Shown one piece after another: positions 38,242-48,982 of a DNA stretch of 64,000 nucleotides. The notes under the pieces were generated by a model that saw only the letters and a list, made by a program, of their open reading frames with translations, had not been told where the DNA came from and ran no database searches. Made by a program: the position numbers and the translations under genes. Within the stretch, counting starts at the first letter, position 1. Each line of letters opens with the position of its first letter. The stretch is from Lachancea dasiensis (lineage: Eukaryota > Ascomycota > Saccharomycetes > Saccharomycetales > Saccharomycetaceae). Where the stretch lies: positions 441,488-505,487 of the forward strand of contig LT598456.1 of assembly GCA_900074725.1 (NCBI GenBank), read 5' to 3'.

Positions 38242-39375
38242 ATGTACATATCAGGGCAATCTCCGTCCGCTCGGTACTGGTCGTTCATCAGCCCCAGACG
38301 CAAAATCCCACAGCTTGCCACGGCCACCGTTCCAGTGCAAGTGTTCTTCATCGCAGCTCACACCGCCACCCATCCAGTCCAGGACACTCGGCTCAGGCAG
38401 CACGGGATCTCAGACTCACGCACGGTGCCAGCACCTAGTTCCGACTCCGATCGACACAAGCACGCTCCAGATCAGGGTCCGTGTACAACGACATCAACGC
38501 CCACAACGCCTTTTTCGTTTTCCGCCGGAGTTCCCACACCCATGCACCACACGGCGACGCCACGCCTGCCCTCGATCGGCGCGATGCTGGGCACCGTACT
38601 CAACGACACCGACGCGGAGCCGCGCGCGGACGCAGCTCGCGCGTGGCCGCCGGTGCCGGCCTACTATCCCTTCCACCCGGTGGCAGCCGGCCTGCCTACT
38701 CCACGTGCCAGCACCGCGGACATCCGCGGCATCGGATGCTTTACTCCCCTGGCGCCGCTGCTAGCTCCGCTCACATACAATCACGTGCCCGCGGCCTCCA
38801 AGAAGCGTCTGTCTGCCTCGGCCACAGGGCACACTCCCTCGCCCCAGTCCACGTCTCCGTCCAGTCCTTCCAGCGACTTTGGCGGGCGTCACGAGGCCGC
38901 GTTAAGCTCTGGTTCGCTGGGCGCCGCCCACGCCACTTCGGCCGCGGGCAACCCGTCTGGCCCGTTGAAATGCGTGTGCCGGAACAACACCAAGGTGGGA
39001 CACCACATCCCAAGACCGCGCAACGCGTTCATTCTGTTCCGACAGCACACGCACCAGCGGCTCTTTGCCAAGGGCGCCGGTGACGGCCCGCCGGCCGTGG
39101 CGAGTACGCCCTCCGCGAGTACACCGCCCTCCAGCGAGTCTCCGGCAGCGGAAGTGTCCTTCAAGACCAACTCCCAAATATCACGTGAAATTGGCCAGCG
39201 CTGGCGGGAACTGGGGGACGAAGACCGCAAGTACTGGCACGGCCTCGCGCTCCAGGAGAAAGAGCTACATCGCCAGCGCTACCCAGACTACAAGTACATT
39301 CCACGCAAGAGTCGCACCGGCAGGAGACAGCGTAAGGATGGCTGCGAGTTCTGCAAGCAGCACCGCCAGGCGTAA
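38242..39375 (+). CDS. ROX1-like HMG-box protein with C-terminal box
   Basis: A 377-codon frame from ATG 38242. A second candidate start is ATG 38542 (MHHTATPRLPSIGAML), giving 277 residues; neither has A at -3, and the first lies only 4 bp after an AT run, so the shorter form is quite possible. The HMG box starts at IPRPRNAFILFRQH (about residue 254), nearly identical to S. cerevisiae Rox1 (IPRPKNAFILFRQH), and ends RYPDYKYIPRKSR. Unlike Rox1, the box is at the C-terminus and is interrupted between helix 1 and helix 2 by about 25 Pro/Ser/Ala residues. CxC before (CVCRNN) and CxxC after (CEFCKQH) flank it. The gene is much richer in GC than its neighbours. Likely a DNA-binding repressor; whether it is functionally Rox1 is uncertain. 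Confidence 0.7.
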   Translation: MYISGQSPSARYWSFISPRRKIPQLATATVPVQVFFIAAHTATHPVQDTRLRQHGISDSRTVPAPSSDSDRHKHAPDQGPCTTTSTPTTPFSFSAGVPTPMHHTATPRLPSIGAMLGTVLNDTDAEPRADAARAWPPVPAYYPFHPVAAGLPTPRASTADIRGIGCFTPLAPLLAPLTYNHVPAASKKRLSASATGHTPSPQSTSPSSPSSDFGGRHEAALSSGSLGAAHATSAAGNPSGPLKCVCRNNTKVGHHIPRPRNAFILFRQHTHQRLFAKGAGDGPPAVASTPSASTPPSSESPAAEVSFKTNSQISREIGQRWRELGDEDRKYWHGLALQEKELHRQRYPDYKYIPRKSRTGRRQRKDGCEFCKQHRQA

Positions 39376-40449
39376 CAACGGAGCGCGCCAGGGCTCAGGT
39401 ACTACACAAGCTGGCTTTGTGGTACCTGAAGGCGCAGCAGGGTTGCCCTACACGATGCACTCAGAGCACAACGATTTACAAGCACGGCTTCTTCCGAGCC
39501 TCGACACAATGGGATGAATTAATAGTTAATAGTATCAGTAAGCCTAATAATGTACCACGCCATATATCGTCATTGCCAAGGCCCCTCTCGAAGCCTGAAA
39601 CACCGGACCAATTTGATGCGCTTAGAGGCGAGCTTAGACTATCAATCAACCCTATTCTAAGCATTACCTCGGAGAGACGTGGAGTCCCAGATAGAGCTAT
39701 GCAGCGGCATTCTCCGAACGTGAAACTTTTTGATTTTCCTGCTCCCTGTTATCTGCGAGGTATGCTTTTCCATTGTGACCACAAAAACCTTAAGTCCGCA
39801 CCTTGCCGCGTGCATATGCATGACGCCATACGGGGCGCGTTGCATGATGCACCGAAAATCGTTGCTAGGTCCGGTGCCGGCGGCCCGCCGACAATCGCGG
39901 AAACCGACACCCGTTCTTCGCATGACTCGTCAGTCATGCGAAGATGACTCGGATGGGCAGCGGATACAAACCAAAAGCACGTGACGAGTCCGGCGTCACA
40001 GACGTATACAGTGCGAGAGGGAAGCTTACAGTGGCCACCTTGGGCGACAGGCACACGCTGCCCTCGCGGTGTGCCCCTGCTGTAGTAGGAGAGCTGGCCG
40101 GTCGTGGTGGGAGACACATAGCAGAAATACTCTCAAGTGTACGGCTTGGCGCGGGTTTGCACGCGGCCAGCGGCGCCTCCGCTGTAGTTCGCTCGACTAC
40201 GGCTGGGACGCTCGCCCGGCGCGGCTTATCGGGGCAAGGTCTGATGCTGCAGCGGTGATCCGCTATTTGACAGTGGTCTCGTCTCGTGCGGAGCTCGCGC
40301 TGTCGTCGACGTCTCGTATATCGCTACATCAGGTGGCGAAAATAGTGCATGGTAAATTGGAGCCAGGACAGCCGACCCACAGAGCCTCCCACTTGAGAGA
40401 GGGCACACGACTCGCGACGTTGGCCCAACCCTGAAATCCCTGTTCCAAG
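39376..40449. other. 1.07-kb gap between HMG gene and AFG3
   Basis: No gene is supported. It holds the perfect inverted repeat at 39916-39943, a TCCATTGT Rox1-like core near 39771, a CACGTG at 39978-39983, and GC-rich DNA with many overlapping meaningless frames. Confidence 0.5.
39916..39943. promoter_or_regulatory. Perfect 12-bp inverted repeat with bZIP-like half-sites
   Basis: CTTCGCATGACT (39916-39927) and AGTCATGCGAAG (39932-39943) are exact reverse complements around the 4-nt spacer CGTC. Each arm contains ATGACT, a half of the Gcn4/AP-1 site, and a further TGACTC follows at 39945-39950. It could be a dimeric factor site or a hairpin. It lies about 500 bp upstream of AFG3 and 540 bp downstream of the HMG gene. 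Confidence 0.55.
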
Positions 40450-42687
40450 ATGCTTCGGAGTCTGCTGTTTTCCGGCCCCGGCAGGGCCCGGTCGTTGGCG
40501 GCTTCAAATAGAACGGCTCTACGTTCCCTGAAGCAGTCACCGGCGTACCGCCTCACTCCCTTAGCAGCGAGAAGATTCCAGCATTCCGGCCCGCAAAACG
40601 ACGGCCCCGACAACAACCACAATAAAGACAAGGAAAAGGACGGCAAAAAGTCCAAAAACGATCGCAATCGGGAGGAGTTCAAAACACTCGGCGAGTATCT
40701 CAAGTCCAAGCAATTCGCCAAAACCGTTTATCTAACCGTTGGATTTACCTTCATCTTCAACCTGCTGACGTCCCCGACGTCCGACACCCACGAGGGGCCT
40801 ACCTTGACTTTCCAGGAGTTTAAAACCAAATACCTGGAAAAGGGCCTGGTCAAGAAAATTTATGTTATCAACAAACAATTTGTCGAAGCGGAGCTCTTAC
40901 CACAAGCGGCGAATGCGCTCGGTTCGGGCAACGGATTTTTCGCAAGGCCGAATAATGCTCCCGTTGTCGGGTTTTCCATAGGTTCTGTGGACGTTTTCGA
41001 GCAGCAGATCGATGAAGTGCAAGACAAGCTGCAGATCTCACCGGATGAACGCATCCCCGTGATGTACGTCGAAAAGGCATCTATCTTGCAATACCTATTT
41101 CCATTCATCCCAACAATCATCCTGTTAGGTGGCTTGTATTTCATCACGCGCCGTGCTTCAGGTTCCATGGGTGGTGCTGGTGGCGGTGGTCCCATGGGCG
41201 GTATGTTCGGAGTCGGAAAGTCTAAGGCAAAGCTTTTCAACAAGGAAACAGATATTAAGGTCAAATTTAAAGATGTTGCCGGTTGTAACGAAGCTAAATC
41301 GGAAATCATGGAGTTTGTCCACTTTTTACAAAAACCGGACAAGTATCGGGCCCTTGGAGCCAAGATTCCTCGTGGGGCCATTCTCTCTGGTCCACCAGGT
41401 ACAGGTAAGACTTTATTAGCCAAAGCTACTGCAGGTGAGGCCGGTGTGCCATTTCTATCTGTTTCAGGTTCTGAATTTGTAGAGATGTTTGTCGGCGTTG
41501 GGGCATCCCGTGTCAGAGATTTATTTGAGAACGCAAGAAAGATGGCTCCAGCCATCATTTTTGTCGACGAAATCGATGCGATTGGCAAAGAAAGGGGCAA
41601 AGGTGGTGCCATGGGCGGGTCTAACGATGAACGTGAGGCTACGCTTAACCAACTCTTAGTTGAGATGGATGGTTTTAGTACCAACGATCAGGTTGTCGTC
41701 TTAGCAGGTACCAATAGACCCGATGTATTGGACCCTGCGCTTTTGAGGCCTGGTCGATTTGATCGCCACATTCAAATTGATGCACCTGATGTCGAGGGCA
41801 GAAAGGCCATATATCAAGTTCATTTGAAAAAACTGAATTTGAGCCCAAAATTTGGCAATCCATCTGAGAAAGAACTACTAGCAGGAAAGCTTGCCGCCCT
41901 CACGCCTGGTTTCGCAGGTGCTGACATTGCAAATGCCTGTAACGAAGCAGCTTTGATTGCGGCAAGGCACCAGGACCCATTTGTTAAACTATCACACTTT
42001 GAACAGGCCATCGAACGAGTTATTGCCGGCTTAGAAAAGAAGTCCCGTGTGCTCTCTCCTGAAGAAAAGAAAACTGTGGCTTATCATGAAGCTGGACATG
42101 CTGTTTGCGGATGGTACTTACAACACGCCGACCCACTGTTAAAAGTCAGCATCATCCCGCGCGGCCAGGGGGCTTTGGGATATGCTCAGTACTTACCCCC
42201 TGATCAGTACCTCATCACACAAGAACAGTTTCAGCACAGAATGGTGATGGCACTTGGTGGAAGAGTTTCGGAAGAACTTCACTTTCCTTTTGTAACGAGC
42301 GGGGCACATGACGATTTCAAGAAAGTAACTAACATGGCACAATCCATGGTCACTAGGTTAGGTATGTCTCCGTCGATTGGTTACGTTGCATACGATCAAG
42401 GTGCCGATGGTGTCCAGGTCAACAAACCTTTCAGCGAGAAAACCGCACGCAAAATTGACCTCGAGGTTAAAAGCATTGTAGATCGAGCACATCAACAATG
42501 TAAGGAACTTTTGACAGAACACCTACAAAAGGTAGATGATGTTGCTCAAGAACTACTGCGTAAAGAGGTTATAACAAGGGAAGACATGATAAGGCTGCTA
42601 GGCCCAAGGCCATTCCCAGAACGCAATGAGGCATTTGAGAAGTACCTCAACCCCAAGAACGACAATGACACGATTGTTAATGCATGA
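40450..42687 (+). CDS. AFG3: m-AAA protease subunit Afg3
   Basis: A 745-residue mitochondrial inner-membrane ATP-dependent metalloprotease (S. cerevisiae Afg3, 761) that works with Yta12 in quality control and ribosomal protein MrpL32 maturation. Order: Arg/Ser-rich presequence (1-40), Lys/Asn-rich linker, membrane helix 1 (about 92-112), intermembrane domain, helix 2 (about 216-236), Gly-rich linker, AAA module with Walker A GPPGTGKT (314-321) and Walker B FVDEIDA (about 371-377), and zinc site HEAGH (546-550). The C-terminus [16 protein letters not shown] is the Afg3 type, not the Yta12 type. Starts the block matching S. cerevisiae chromosome V (YER017C, then BIM1 YER016W). Confidence 0.95.
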   Translation: MLRSLLFSGPGRARSLAASNRTALRSLKQSPAYRLTPLAARRFQHSGPQNDGPDNNHNKDKEKDGKKSKNDRNREEFKTLGEYLKSKQFAKTVYLTVGFTFIFNLLTSPTSDTHEGPTLTFQEFKTKYLEKGLVKKIYVINKQFVEAELLPQAANALGSGNGFFARPNNAPVVGFSIGSVDVFEQQIDEVQDKLQISPDERIPVMYVEKASILQYLFPFIPTIILLGGLYFITRRASGSMGGAGGGGPMGGMFGVGKSKAKLFNKETDIKVKFKDVAGCNEAKSEIMEFVHFLQKPDKYRALGAKIPRGAILSGPPGTGKTLLAKATAGEAGVPFLSVSGSEFVEMFVGVGASRVRDLFENARKMAPAIIFVDEIDAIGKERGKGGAMGGSNDEREATLNQLLVEMDGFSTNDQVVVLAGTNRPDVLDPALLRPGRFDRHIQIDAPDVEGRKAIYQVHLKKLNLSPKFGNPSEKELLAGKLAALTPGFAGADIANACNEAALIAARHQDPFVKLSHFEQAIERVIAGLEKKSRVLSPEEKKTVAYHEAGHAVCGWYLQHADPLLKVSIIPRGQGALGYAQYLPPDQYLITQEQFQHRMVMALGGRVSEELHFPFVTSGAHDDFKKVTNMAQSMVTRLGMSPSIGYVAYDQGADGVQVNKPFSEKTARKIDLEVKSIVDRAHQQCKELLTEHLQKVDDVAQELLRKEVITREDMIRLLGPRPFPERNEAFEKYLNPKNDNDTIVNA

Positions 42688-42808
42688 AGGCTTGATGAAA
42701 GAATATACTTATCCTGTAAATAATATCCAAATCTAATCCTATCAACGGAACTCATTCCATCTATGCCAAATTACAGACGACCCTCGCCGCGAGATTCAGA
42801 CTTCCGGG

Positions 42809-43768
42809 CTAGAAAGTTTCCTCGTCGGTAATTAAGTTATGTGTAGGCTGATGCTTTGTATCTATTACTTCTCCTGATACGTTGTCGTTCCTCTTATCAA
42901 GAGGTACCTCACGGTCGTCGAGATTCTTATCATCGTCAGCAACTTCGAAACCTTCTTCCGTCGCATACAACACTTGCTGTATTTTGTCCAAAAACCGGAC
43001 CAGCTCATTAGGGTCGTTCGAATAGATGCCTTCTTTACACAAATCCTTAGTGGATTGTGATAGAATCTCAATGTCCCTAAGTTTGCCAAAATAAAAGTCA
43101 CGTTCCCGCTCCATGATAAGCATTGCCTCCTTGTACTGGCCCACTTCTTTCTGCAGGTTTTCCATATTCAGTTGTGTCTGTGAAAGCTTAGTTTGAACAC
43201 TCAATAACTGCTGCTCGCTAGATGACTTACGAGAAGTGAGCGAGGTCGCTGTACGCGATGAGCTTGTTGCCGAGTTTCGCAAAGGACCACTAACGCGTCT
43301 TTTAGTCACACTTGGAGGGACAGAATTGGAGCTGCCATGCATAGATGATGTGTGAGATCCTGGATACCCGCTGTTTGACGTGACAGGAGCAACGGGAGCG
43401 CGATATTTACGCCTAGACTCGGGATCATAGGTGCTCTCGTCCTTATTTTGGGTCCAAAATCTTTTCAACCACTGTAGGAACTCAAGATTATCTTGGAACC
43501 TGCATTTGACGAGCTTCTCTACCAATATAGTCTTCTCGAGACGATGTTTGGTGAAACAACTTTGCAAAATCTTGAAATTTGTAAGAAACTCATACTCTGC
43601 CGTAGCATTGAATCTCACACGATGCATTGGAACGTCCCGGTATATGGAGTCCATGATCTGACAGTATGCGGCGCCAGTACCACACTGCTCAATTTTCGCG
43701 TAATTTAACCGCAAAAGCTCGTTTAACCATCCTAGCAGTTCCGATCTTGACTCCCCTATTCCGCTCAT
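42809..43768 (-). CDS. BIM1: Microtubule plus-end protein Bim1 (EB1)
   Basis: A 319-residue EB1-family protein (S. cerevisiae, 344) from ATG 43768 (MSGIGESRSELLGWLNELL; the longer frame begins at TTG). The calponin-homology microtubule-binding domain fills residues 1-115, with FNATAEYEFLTNFKILQ and FQDNLEFLQWLKRFW. A Ser/Arg linker (about 125-180) is followed by the EB1 coiled coil and four-helix domain (about 185-260, with ERDFYFGKLRDIE). The tail ends DEETF, lacking the EEY/F ending of animal EB1. Bim1 tracks growing microtubule ends and positions the spindle. Convergent with AFG3, as YER016W-YER017C. Confidence 0.95.
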   Translation of the reverse strand: MSGIGESRSELLGWLNELLRLNYAKIEQCGTGAAYCQIMDSIYRDVPMHRVRFNATAEYEFLTNFKILQSCFTKHRLEKTILVEKLVKCRFQDNLEFLQWLKRFWTQNKDESTYDPESRRKYRAPVAPVTSNSGYPGSHTSSMHGSSNSVPPSVTKRRVSGPLRNSATSSSRTATSLTSRKSSSEQQLLSVQTKLSQTQLNMENLQKEVGQYKEAMLIMERERDFYFGKLRDIEILSQSTKDLCKEGIYSNDPNELVRFLDKIQQVLYATEEGFEVADDDKNLDDREVPLDKRNDNVSGEVIDTKHQPTHNLITDEETF

Positions 43769-45549
43769 CAGATTCAAGGATGACTAGGCCCGAAGATTAT
43801 TCACTTCTTGTCCCCCTTTCGCCCAGCCAATTCTCCTGCTGATTTTCTTCGAGACGATGCCAATATCGAACACTATGATGAAGGTGATGTTTATTCACCT
43901 TCAAACAGGTGTATATCATTGTATACGCATTCGCAGTTTCGTTGACAACGGCGATCGGACATCGCGTACAAAAATTCAAGAGCCATCTCCTTTGTTCAGC
44001 GGTTCTGAGATGACACACAGGAGTTGTTTAGTCCAACTAGTTGTTTGGCAGTGTTTCCGAAGCTCTGGACAGCGCGACTCTTTTCTTAGAGTTTGTCGAT
44101 GTGATCGATAATTGAAGGACAGCCCCGTTGATGAAGAACTATGTTAGAAGCTTCAGAACAATATGACTTCGTGGAGGTAGAAGGCAAGAATTGCTCCGTT
44201 GAGGGCTGAGAGCACGCTTGAGCTGCGATGACGACAAATTATTGCTTTACCTCAGGAGCCATGGTTGAGACATTAGACCAGAAGCCCTCTATGTTCAAAT
44301 AGCAGACTTCTCAAACCACGAACTGAATTCTGAATTGAGCTAATCCTTCCAATTTGTGCGGCGCCCATGGTGTGCTCCCACGAATATAAAGTTTCGTTCC
44401 ATTCCTTGAGAGAATAACTTTTAGTCTTTTCCTTCACAGAAACCTCGGTATATTTGACGGCTTCAACCGACTTCGAAAAGGCTTCCTCCTCTTCTCCTCA
44501 AATATAGGCGCATTGAGGTTAGCCGCCAAATTTTGGGTTTCCGGCAGATACCCTTCATAAACCTGTTTTCAATGGTGCAGCAAAGCTCCACTCCCTCAAA
44601 GCTAGTTCTAACGAGTATATCTACTCGACGGCGCAGTAGTAGAGCTTCTAAATCGGAGACGAATGTATTCCAACACCGTGGAACCTTTCCAAAAACACAC
44701 AGTGCATCATAAAAATTAGCATGAAATGCCATGGTTAAAGCCAGCAACCTTGGACTTCGTCACAATACTGAATGCGATCAGCTCCATGGCTCTTTGAAGG
44801 ATGTCCGCCTTGAAGTAAAGGTGTGGGGACTAAGCTTGGGTGAATTTAATTAAACTCTTAAACATGTCACGAGTTACGACTTTTAAATTCTGGAATAATT
44901 TTATATCGAACTACCGTTGTCATACAAACAAGACCAGTCCACAAATAGAACTTTTGACTGGTTTTTGACGGCTGTTAGGCCATTTCGTACCAAACAGCTG
45001 GCTCTCGGAATAACAGCTTGGCGGTATCACTATTTGGCTAGAAAAAATTCTATTCAACCAACGCATCTTGCTCGACTTCTTGTTTGTTGACGAACGAGGA
45101 ACGATCAGCGTCGAGATATAAGGGGAACGCACCCATTCGTGCGAATTAGAGAAGCAGAAGACAGGGTCTGGTTAAAGGGCTCAGTGTCGTACCCGATCTG
45201 AATAGCTGTGCTATTGTCATTGGGGCCATTGTTTAAACAAAAGTGGATACATTTCGTGACTCCGGTCATTAAGATAGACTTTCAGACGCTCACAACGTTA
45301 AAGCTTTTACTTCTTTGCAGCCAAAACTGTGTCTACTTCTTTCAAACCGCGTGGTTGGCGTTGAATTGTACAACCTGTCATAAGGCTATTTTGGACGTTA
45401 CATTTAAAGGGAATAGAGCTGATGACTCGCGTTTCCAACTAAGGACAAGTAAATAAATTGGTAAAGGAGCTCTGGACAATCTTCTCACATCTTACCTTGA
45501 CTAAAACCCAGCATTCGGTGGTAAATTTCGGTTGTGGTTTTTGATAAGC
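43769..45549. other. 1.78-kb gap between BIM1 and the GCR1_C gene
   Basis: The largest gene-free stretch in the middle of the window. Open frames of 70-94 codons lack domains and conserved looks. No tRNA arms were found. TATA-like runs lie near 44386 and 44896. It is a divergent promoter region and could hide a small RNA that I cannot recognise. Confidence 0.5.
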
Positions 45550-46671
45550 ATGACTAGCGGGCTCTCGACATCAGGTAGGGGAGATGAAGGTCTCCAGGCC
45601 ATGGAGGCAATGCGATCCCAAATGGCAAGTTTACGGCGTGATGTGGAAACGCTGCAGTTGCAACTGCAGCACGAGAGAGCAGAGCGGGAAACTTTTGAGA
45701 GACTCGTCAGAAGACGACTACGAAGTGCTCCAGCAGCGGAAATCCCCACCTCCAACGCAGAACATGTTCTTCTAGATGAAGACCAGATGCGCAATTTTGA
45801 CGAGGTCAGTGCCCTGTTGGACGCTGCCAATAGCACATCCAACTCGGTTTCGACAACTTCACAACACACCCCAGCAACAACGACTCCCAAAGACGCCAAC
45901 CCCTATTTAGAGGATTCGTTGGATAATGCACATAAATTGAACTTTGCTGGTTTGGCCGATTTATCTACAGACGGGGCAAATCATGCTATGAACTCAAACA
46001 TGGCTGCTAGGGTTACTACACCTTATCCACAAGGTGTCTTGCCGTCATTAATTTCGAAAGACTATGAACAAAATTCCAATGGAGAAGACATCACTTCTCT
46101 CATTAACGATGCTATGGCACAAAATTTGAGAAAACGAACATTTTCCAACGATTTTCCCTTGGCTCAGCCTCAAAGAGTTCGAGGTGGTAGCGCCGCTGAC
46201 GCTAGCCAGTCCTTTGGTTTCACGCCGAACCCGTCAATTCGTCAGTTCCCCGTCTTACCGCTCAGAATGAATACACCTGCGACTCCCAATTTGATTCACT
46301 GGAATGGTCCCCCCACACCATCGTCACAACTCGGGGAACGGGACATTTTAGAAAAATGGGGAATCCGTTTTTCCGAAAAATATACCACAATCAGCGAAGT
46401 CTGGAATGAGTACCACAGAGTCGGCACCAAGGGTGTGTCGATAAAATCATTAGAAGCGTCTTTCTCAACACGATGGAGGGCTAATCTCAAAAAGAACGTT
46501 AAAAAGAAATATAGCAGACGATTAATCATTATCAGGGCCATCGAGACGGGCATGAAGAGAGGTAAAACGCTGGAAGAATGCATTTCAATCCTGGAGACAT
46601 TTCTTACCGAGGCAAAGAAGCCCGTTTCGCACTTATATAGGAAGGCAAATTTGCCCACGGAGCTGACTTAA
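45550..46671 (+). CDS. GCR1_C-domain transcription factor (Msn1/Hot1/Gcr1 family)
   Basis: A 373-residue protein from ATG 45550; the longer frame begins at TTG. Residues 15-55 form a coiled coil (SLRRDVETLQLQLQHERAER). The middle is Ser/Thr/Asn-rich and unstructured. The C-terminal quarter (about 262-345) is a GCR1_C DNA-binding domain, seen in DILEKWGIRFSEKYTTISEVW, GVSIKSLEASFSTRWR and KYSRRLIIIRAIE. S. cerevisiae relatives are Msn1 (382 residues, closest in size), Hot1 and Gcr1, which control glycolytic, osmotic and filamentation genes. No member lies at this locus on S. cerevisiae V or IX, so orthology stays open. Convergent with FAA2 58 bp away. Confidence 0.8.
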   Translation: MTSGLSTSGRGDEGLQAMEAMRSQMASLRRDVETLQLQLQHERAERETFERLVRRRLRSAPAAEIPTSNAEHVLLDEDQMRNFDEVSALLDAANSTSNSVSTTSQHTPATTTPKDANPYLEDSLDNAHKLNFAGLADLSTDGANHAMNSNMAARVTTPYPQGVLPSLISKDYEQNSNGEDITSLINDAMAQNLRKRTFSNDFPLAQPQRVRGGSAADASQSFGFTPNPSIRQFPVLPLRMNTPATPNLIHWNGPPTPSSQLGERDILEKWGIRFSEKYTTISEVWNEYHRVGTKGVSIKSLEASFSTRWRANLKKNVKKKYSRRLIIIRAIETGMKRGKTLEECISILETFLTEAKKPVSHLYRKANLPTELT

Positions 46672-46729
46672 TTAACTTCGATATTTAGCATCACAATGGA
46701 AGGGAGAGAAGTGCAGATTTAATAGGAAC

Positions 46730-48982
46730 TCACAACTTTTCTGCTTTGATGAGAGATCCTTCTTCGTATAGAGCCTTCAAAACGTTCTCATATTTTTTTG
46801 TAGCCTTCGCCCTCTTGACCTTTAACGTGGGTGTGATCGTGTCATCACTGACTTTAAGTGGCTCAACACCTACGTAGATATTGTTGACCCTTTCAAATCC
46901 TTGAAGACCGCGAACGAAACTGTTCATCATTTTCAAAAGCTCCTTTCTGTACTCAGGTTTGTCATTTAATGCATTTATAAGATTTTCGCCATGAAATATT
47001 CTCAAACCTGGAACCGCCTGGTGAAGGAATGATGTTATCGCCTCCAGATCCAAACCCACAATTGCTACTAGAAACGTTTTCAATGGGTCTCCATAAACAC
47101 ATATCTGGGTAAGGTAGGGACATGACGATATGTATATGTTCTCAATTTTCTCGGGAGCAATGTATTCGCCTTGAGCAAGCTTGAAGAAGTTTTTCACTCT
47201 GTCAATAATACTCAAGCGGCCCCTTGAGTCGATATATCCGATGTCCCCCGTTGAGAACCAACCTTCACCGTCCAAAACTTCTTTAGTTGTGTCGGGATTT
47301 TTGAAATACCCTGCAAAAACCTGGGACCCGCGAACTTGTACCTCGCCTCTCAAGTCATGTTCGGCATCGTACCCCATCTCAGGCACTGACCTCAGTCTAC
47401 ATTCTGTAGTAATGGCGATTGCACCACATGTTCCCGAGTCCCGCTCATGTGGTTCAGAAAGACAAACACCTGCGAACGTCTCGGTCAACCCATAACCCTG
47501 TCTCACCCCACAATCTAGGGCACTTTTCATGAACATGAGTGTGTCGCTAGATATGGGAGCAGATCCAATGACAATGAAGGAGGCCTCACTGAGGCCAACG
47601 GAAGCTCGGATCTTGTCGATGAGGATTTTGCGATAAACCAAGTGATTCAAAATTGAATTGTCCGGGCCCTCACGACTCTGAATGGTCACAAGCCTTTTGT
47701 CAAGAACCTTTCGTGCAACTAGCTTTGTAAAATTCGGCACTGTGGCACCTTGAACAGCATTTTTTATACCTGCTTCGAGTTTCGTGAGTACGCGCGGTAC
47801 CACACAAAAAAAGTCAGGCTTCAATACCCTCAAATCTTCGATTAGAACAGCGGGGTCCGCTACGTGCAAAAACCCAAGAGCCGCACCTACCGCTAATTCA
47901 TAAGCAGCAATCATGCGTTCAAAAATATGTGCGAGTGGCAAGAAACACATATCGTATGGCTGTTTCCCATTCTTAGTAGGCGGAATTCCGATATTGGACA
48001 GTAAAAATGTGACTCCAGCCATAAGATGACTCTGGTTTAGCAAAACTCCTTTAGGAGTACCAGTAGTACCGGATGTGAAGGATATAGTGTACAGAGAGTC
48101 GGCAGTCGGTGGAATGATTGGCACTTGGTTGTCGAAGCCAATCTCCTCTACTTGTTTGAAGGTCAAAACCGATACGCGCTCTCCCCGCTGATTTATTGAT
48201 CCCGCTAGCAATGGCCCATTTAGATGAGCAAGTTCATCCGAGCTCAAATCATCCATGCAAATAAGCGTACTCAAGTCATTGAGGTTGGAAAGAATCGCCA
48301 GTACCTTGTACAAATTGCTCTTGGATAAAATAAGAACAGGGGAGTTGGTAATATTCAGGATGTATTGCGATGTATCTGGCCCTAAAGTCTCGTAAAGAGC
48401 AGTGTTAGGCAGCGAATATGCTTGGCATGCCAAATCTGAAATGATCCACTCTTTACGATTTGTAGAGAGTAAACTTACAATGAAATCATTGCAATTGGCT
48501 GCTTGCTTGCGCTTGAAATTGACAAGGGTCATGATACCGCTACCCAGATTACGACTGCGCTCCTGTATTGCGCTATACGTTTCGAACACATACTTTGAGC
48601 CCCACTTTGCAGTCTCATCAAGTTTGACCCTTGCGCCGAGACAATCGTTCTCCGGACACCGCTCTGTCGTAAAGTTAAATATATCAAAGAAGGTTGCTAA
48701 TCGTGGGCTGATAGACGAGACCAAGTGGTCGGGACTCAGCGCGTTCCTATAGGTGGGACTATATCCGGGCCGTCTCGATCCGGGAACTGGAACAGCCTGT
48801 TGCTCCAAAAACACGGGGTAATCGACATGGCCACTTAAGGGCATCGCATTGTACAAAGCTGTGAGGTATTCTTTTGAGTTCTGGTTGTGCTCCGATAGCT
48901 TCTCTTTCAGCTTGTGGAATCGTAAATCTCTGTCGATCAGATCGGTCAGACTAAAATTGGGATTTGAGTCAACAGAGCTCAT
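46730..48982 (-). CDS. FAA2: Long/medium-chain acyl-CoA synthetase Faa2
   Basis: A 750-residue AMP-forming acyl-CoA synthetase (S. cerevisiae Faa2, 744). It activates fatty acids with ATP and CoA inside peroxisomes for beta-oxidation. The AMP-binding signature YTISFTSGTTGTPKGVLL is near residues 297-314, with the second core GYGLTETFAGVCL near 485 and the hinge/adenine motif STGDIGYIDSRGRL near 580. The C-terminal tripeptide EKL is a PTS1-type peroxisomal signal, and S. cerevisiae Faa2 also ends EKL. Ant1, which brings ATP into peroxisomes, is encoded in this window. Matches YER015W. Confidence 0.95.
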   Translation of the reverse strand: MSSVDSNPNFSLTDLIDRDLRFHKLKEKLSEHNQNSKEYLTALYNAMPLSGHVDYPVFLEQQAVPVPGSRRPGYSPTYRNALSPDHLVSSISPRLATFFDIFNFTTERCPENDCLGARVKLDETAKWGSKYVFETYSAIQERSRNLGSGIMTLVNFKRKQAANCNDFIVSLLSTNRKEWIISDLACQAYSLPNTALYETLGPDTSQYILNITNSPVLILSKSNLYKVLAILSNLNDLSTLICMDDLSSDELAHLNGPLLAGSINQRGERVSVLTFKQVEEIGFDNQVPIIPPTADSLYTISFTSGTTGTPKGVLLNQSHLMAGVTFLLSNIGIPPTKNGKQPYDMCFLPLAHIFERMIAAYELAVGAALGFLHVADPAVLIEDLRVLKPDFFCVVPRVLTKLEAGIKNAVQGATVPNFTKLVARKVLDKRLVTIQSREGPDNSILNHLVYRKILIDKIRASVGLSEASFIVIGSAPISSDTLMFMKSALDCGVRQGYGLTETFAGVCLSEPHERDSGTCGAIAITTECRLRSVPEMGYDAEHDLRGEVQVRGSQVFAGYFKNPDTTKEVLDGEGWFSTGDIGYIDSRGRLSIIDRVKNFFKLAQGEYIAPEKIENIYISSCPYLTQICVYGDPLKTFLVAIVGLDLEAITSFLHQAVPGLRIFHGENLINALNDKPEYRKELLKMMNSFVRGLQGFERVNNIYVGVEPLKVSDDTITPTLKVKRAKATKKYENVLKALYEEGSLIKAEKL

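Noticed and set aside
38481-39083. 200-codon frame overlapping the HMG-box gene in another phase
   Set aside because: Long alternative frames are expected in GC-rich DNA; only the HMG frame has a known domain.
40860-41684. 274-codon frame antisense to AFG3
   Set aside because: Lies wholly inside the conserved AAA module of AFG3 and has no domain.
44463-44747. 94-codon minus-strand frame between BIM1 and the GCR1_C gene
   Set aside because: No recognisable family; composition like random intergenic DNA.
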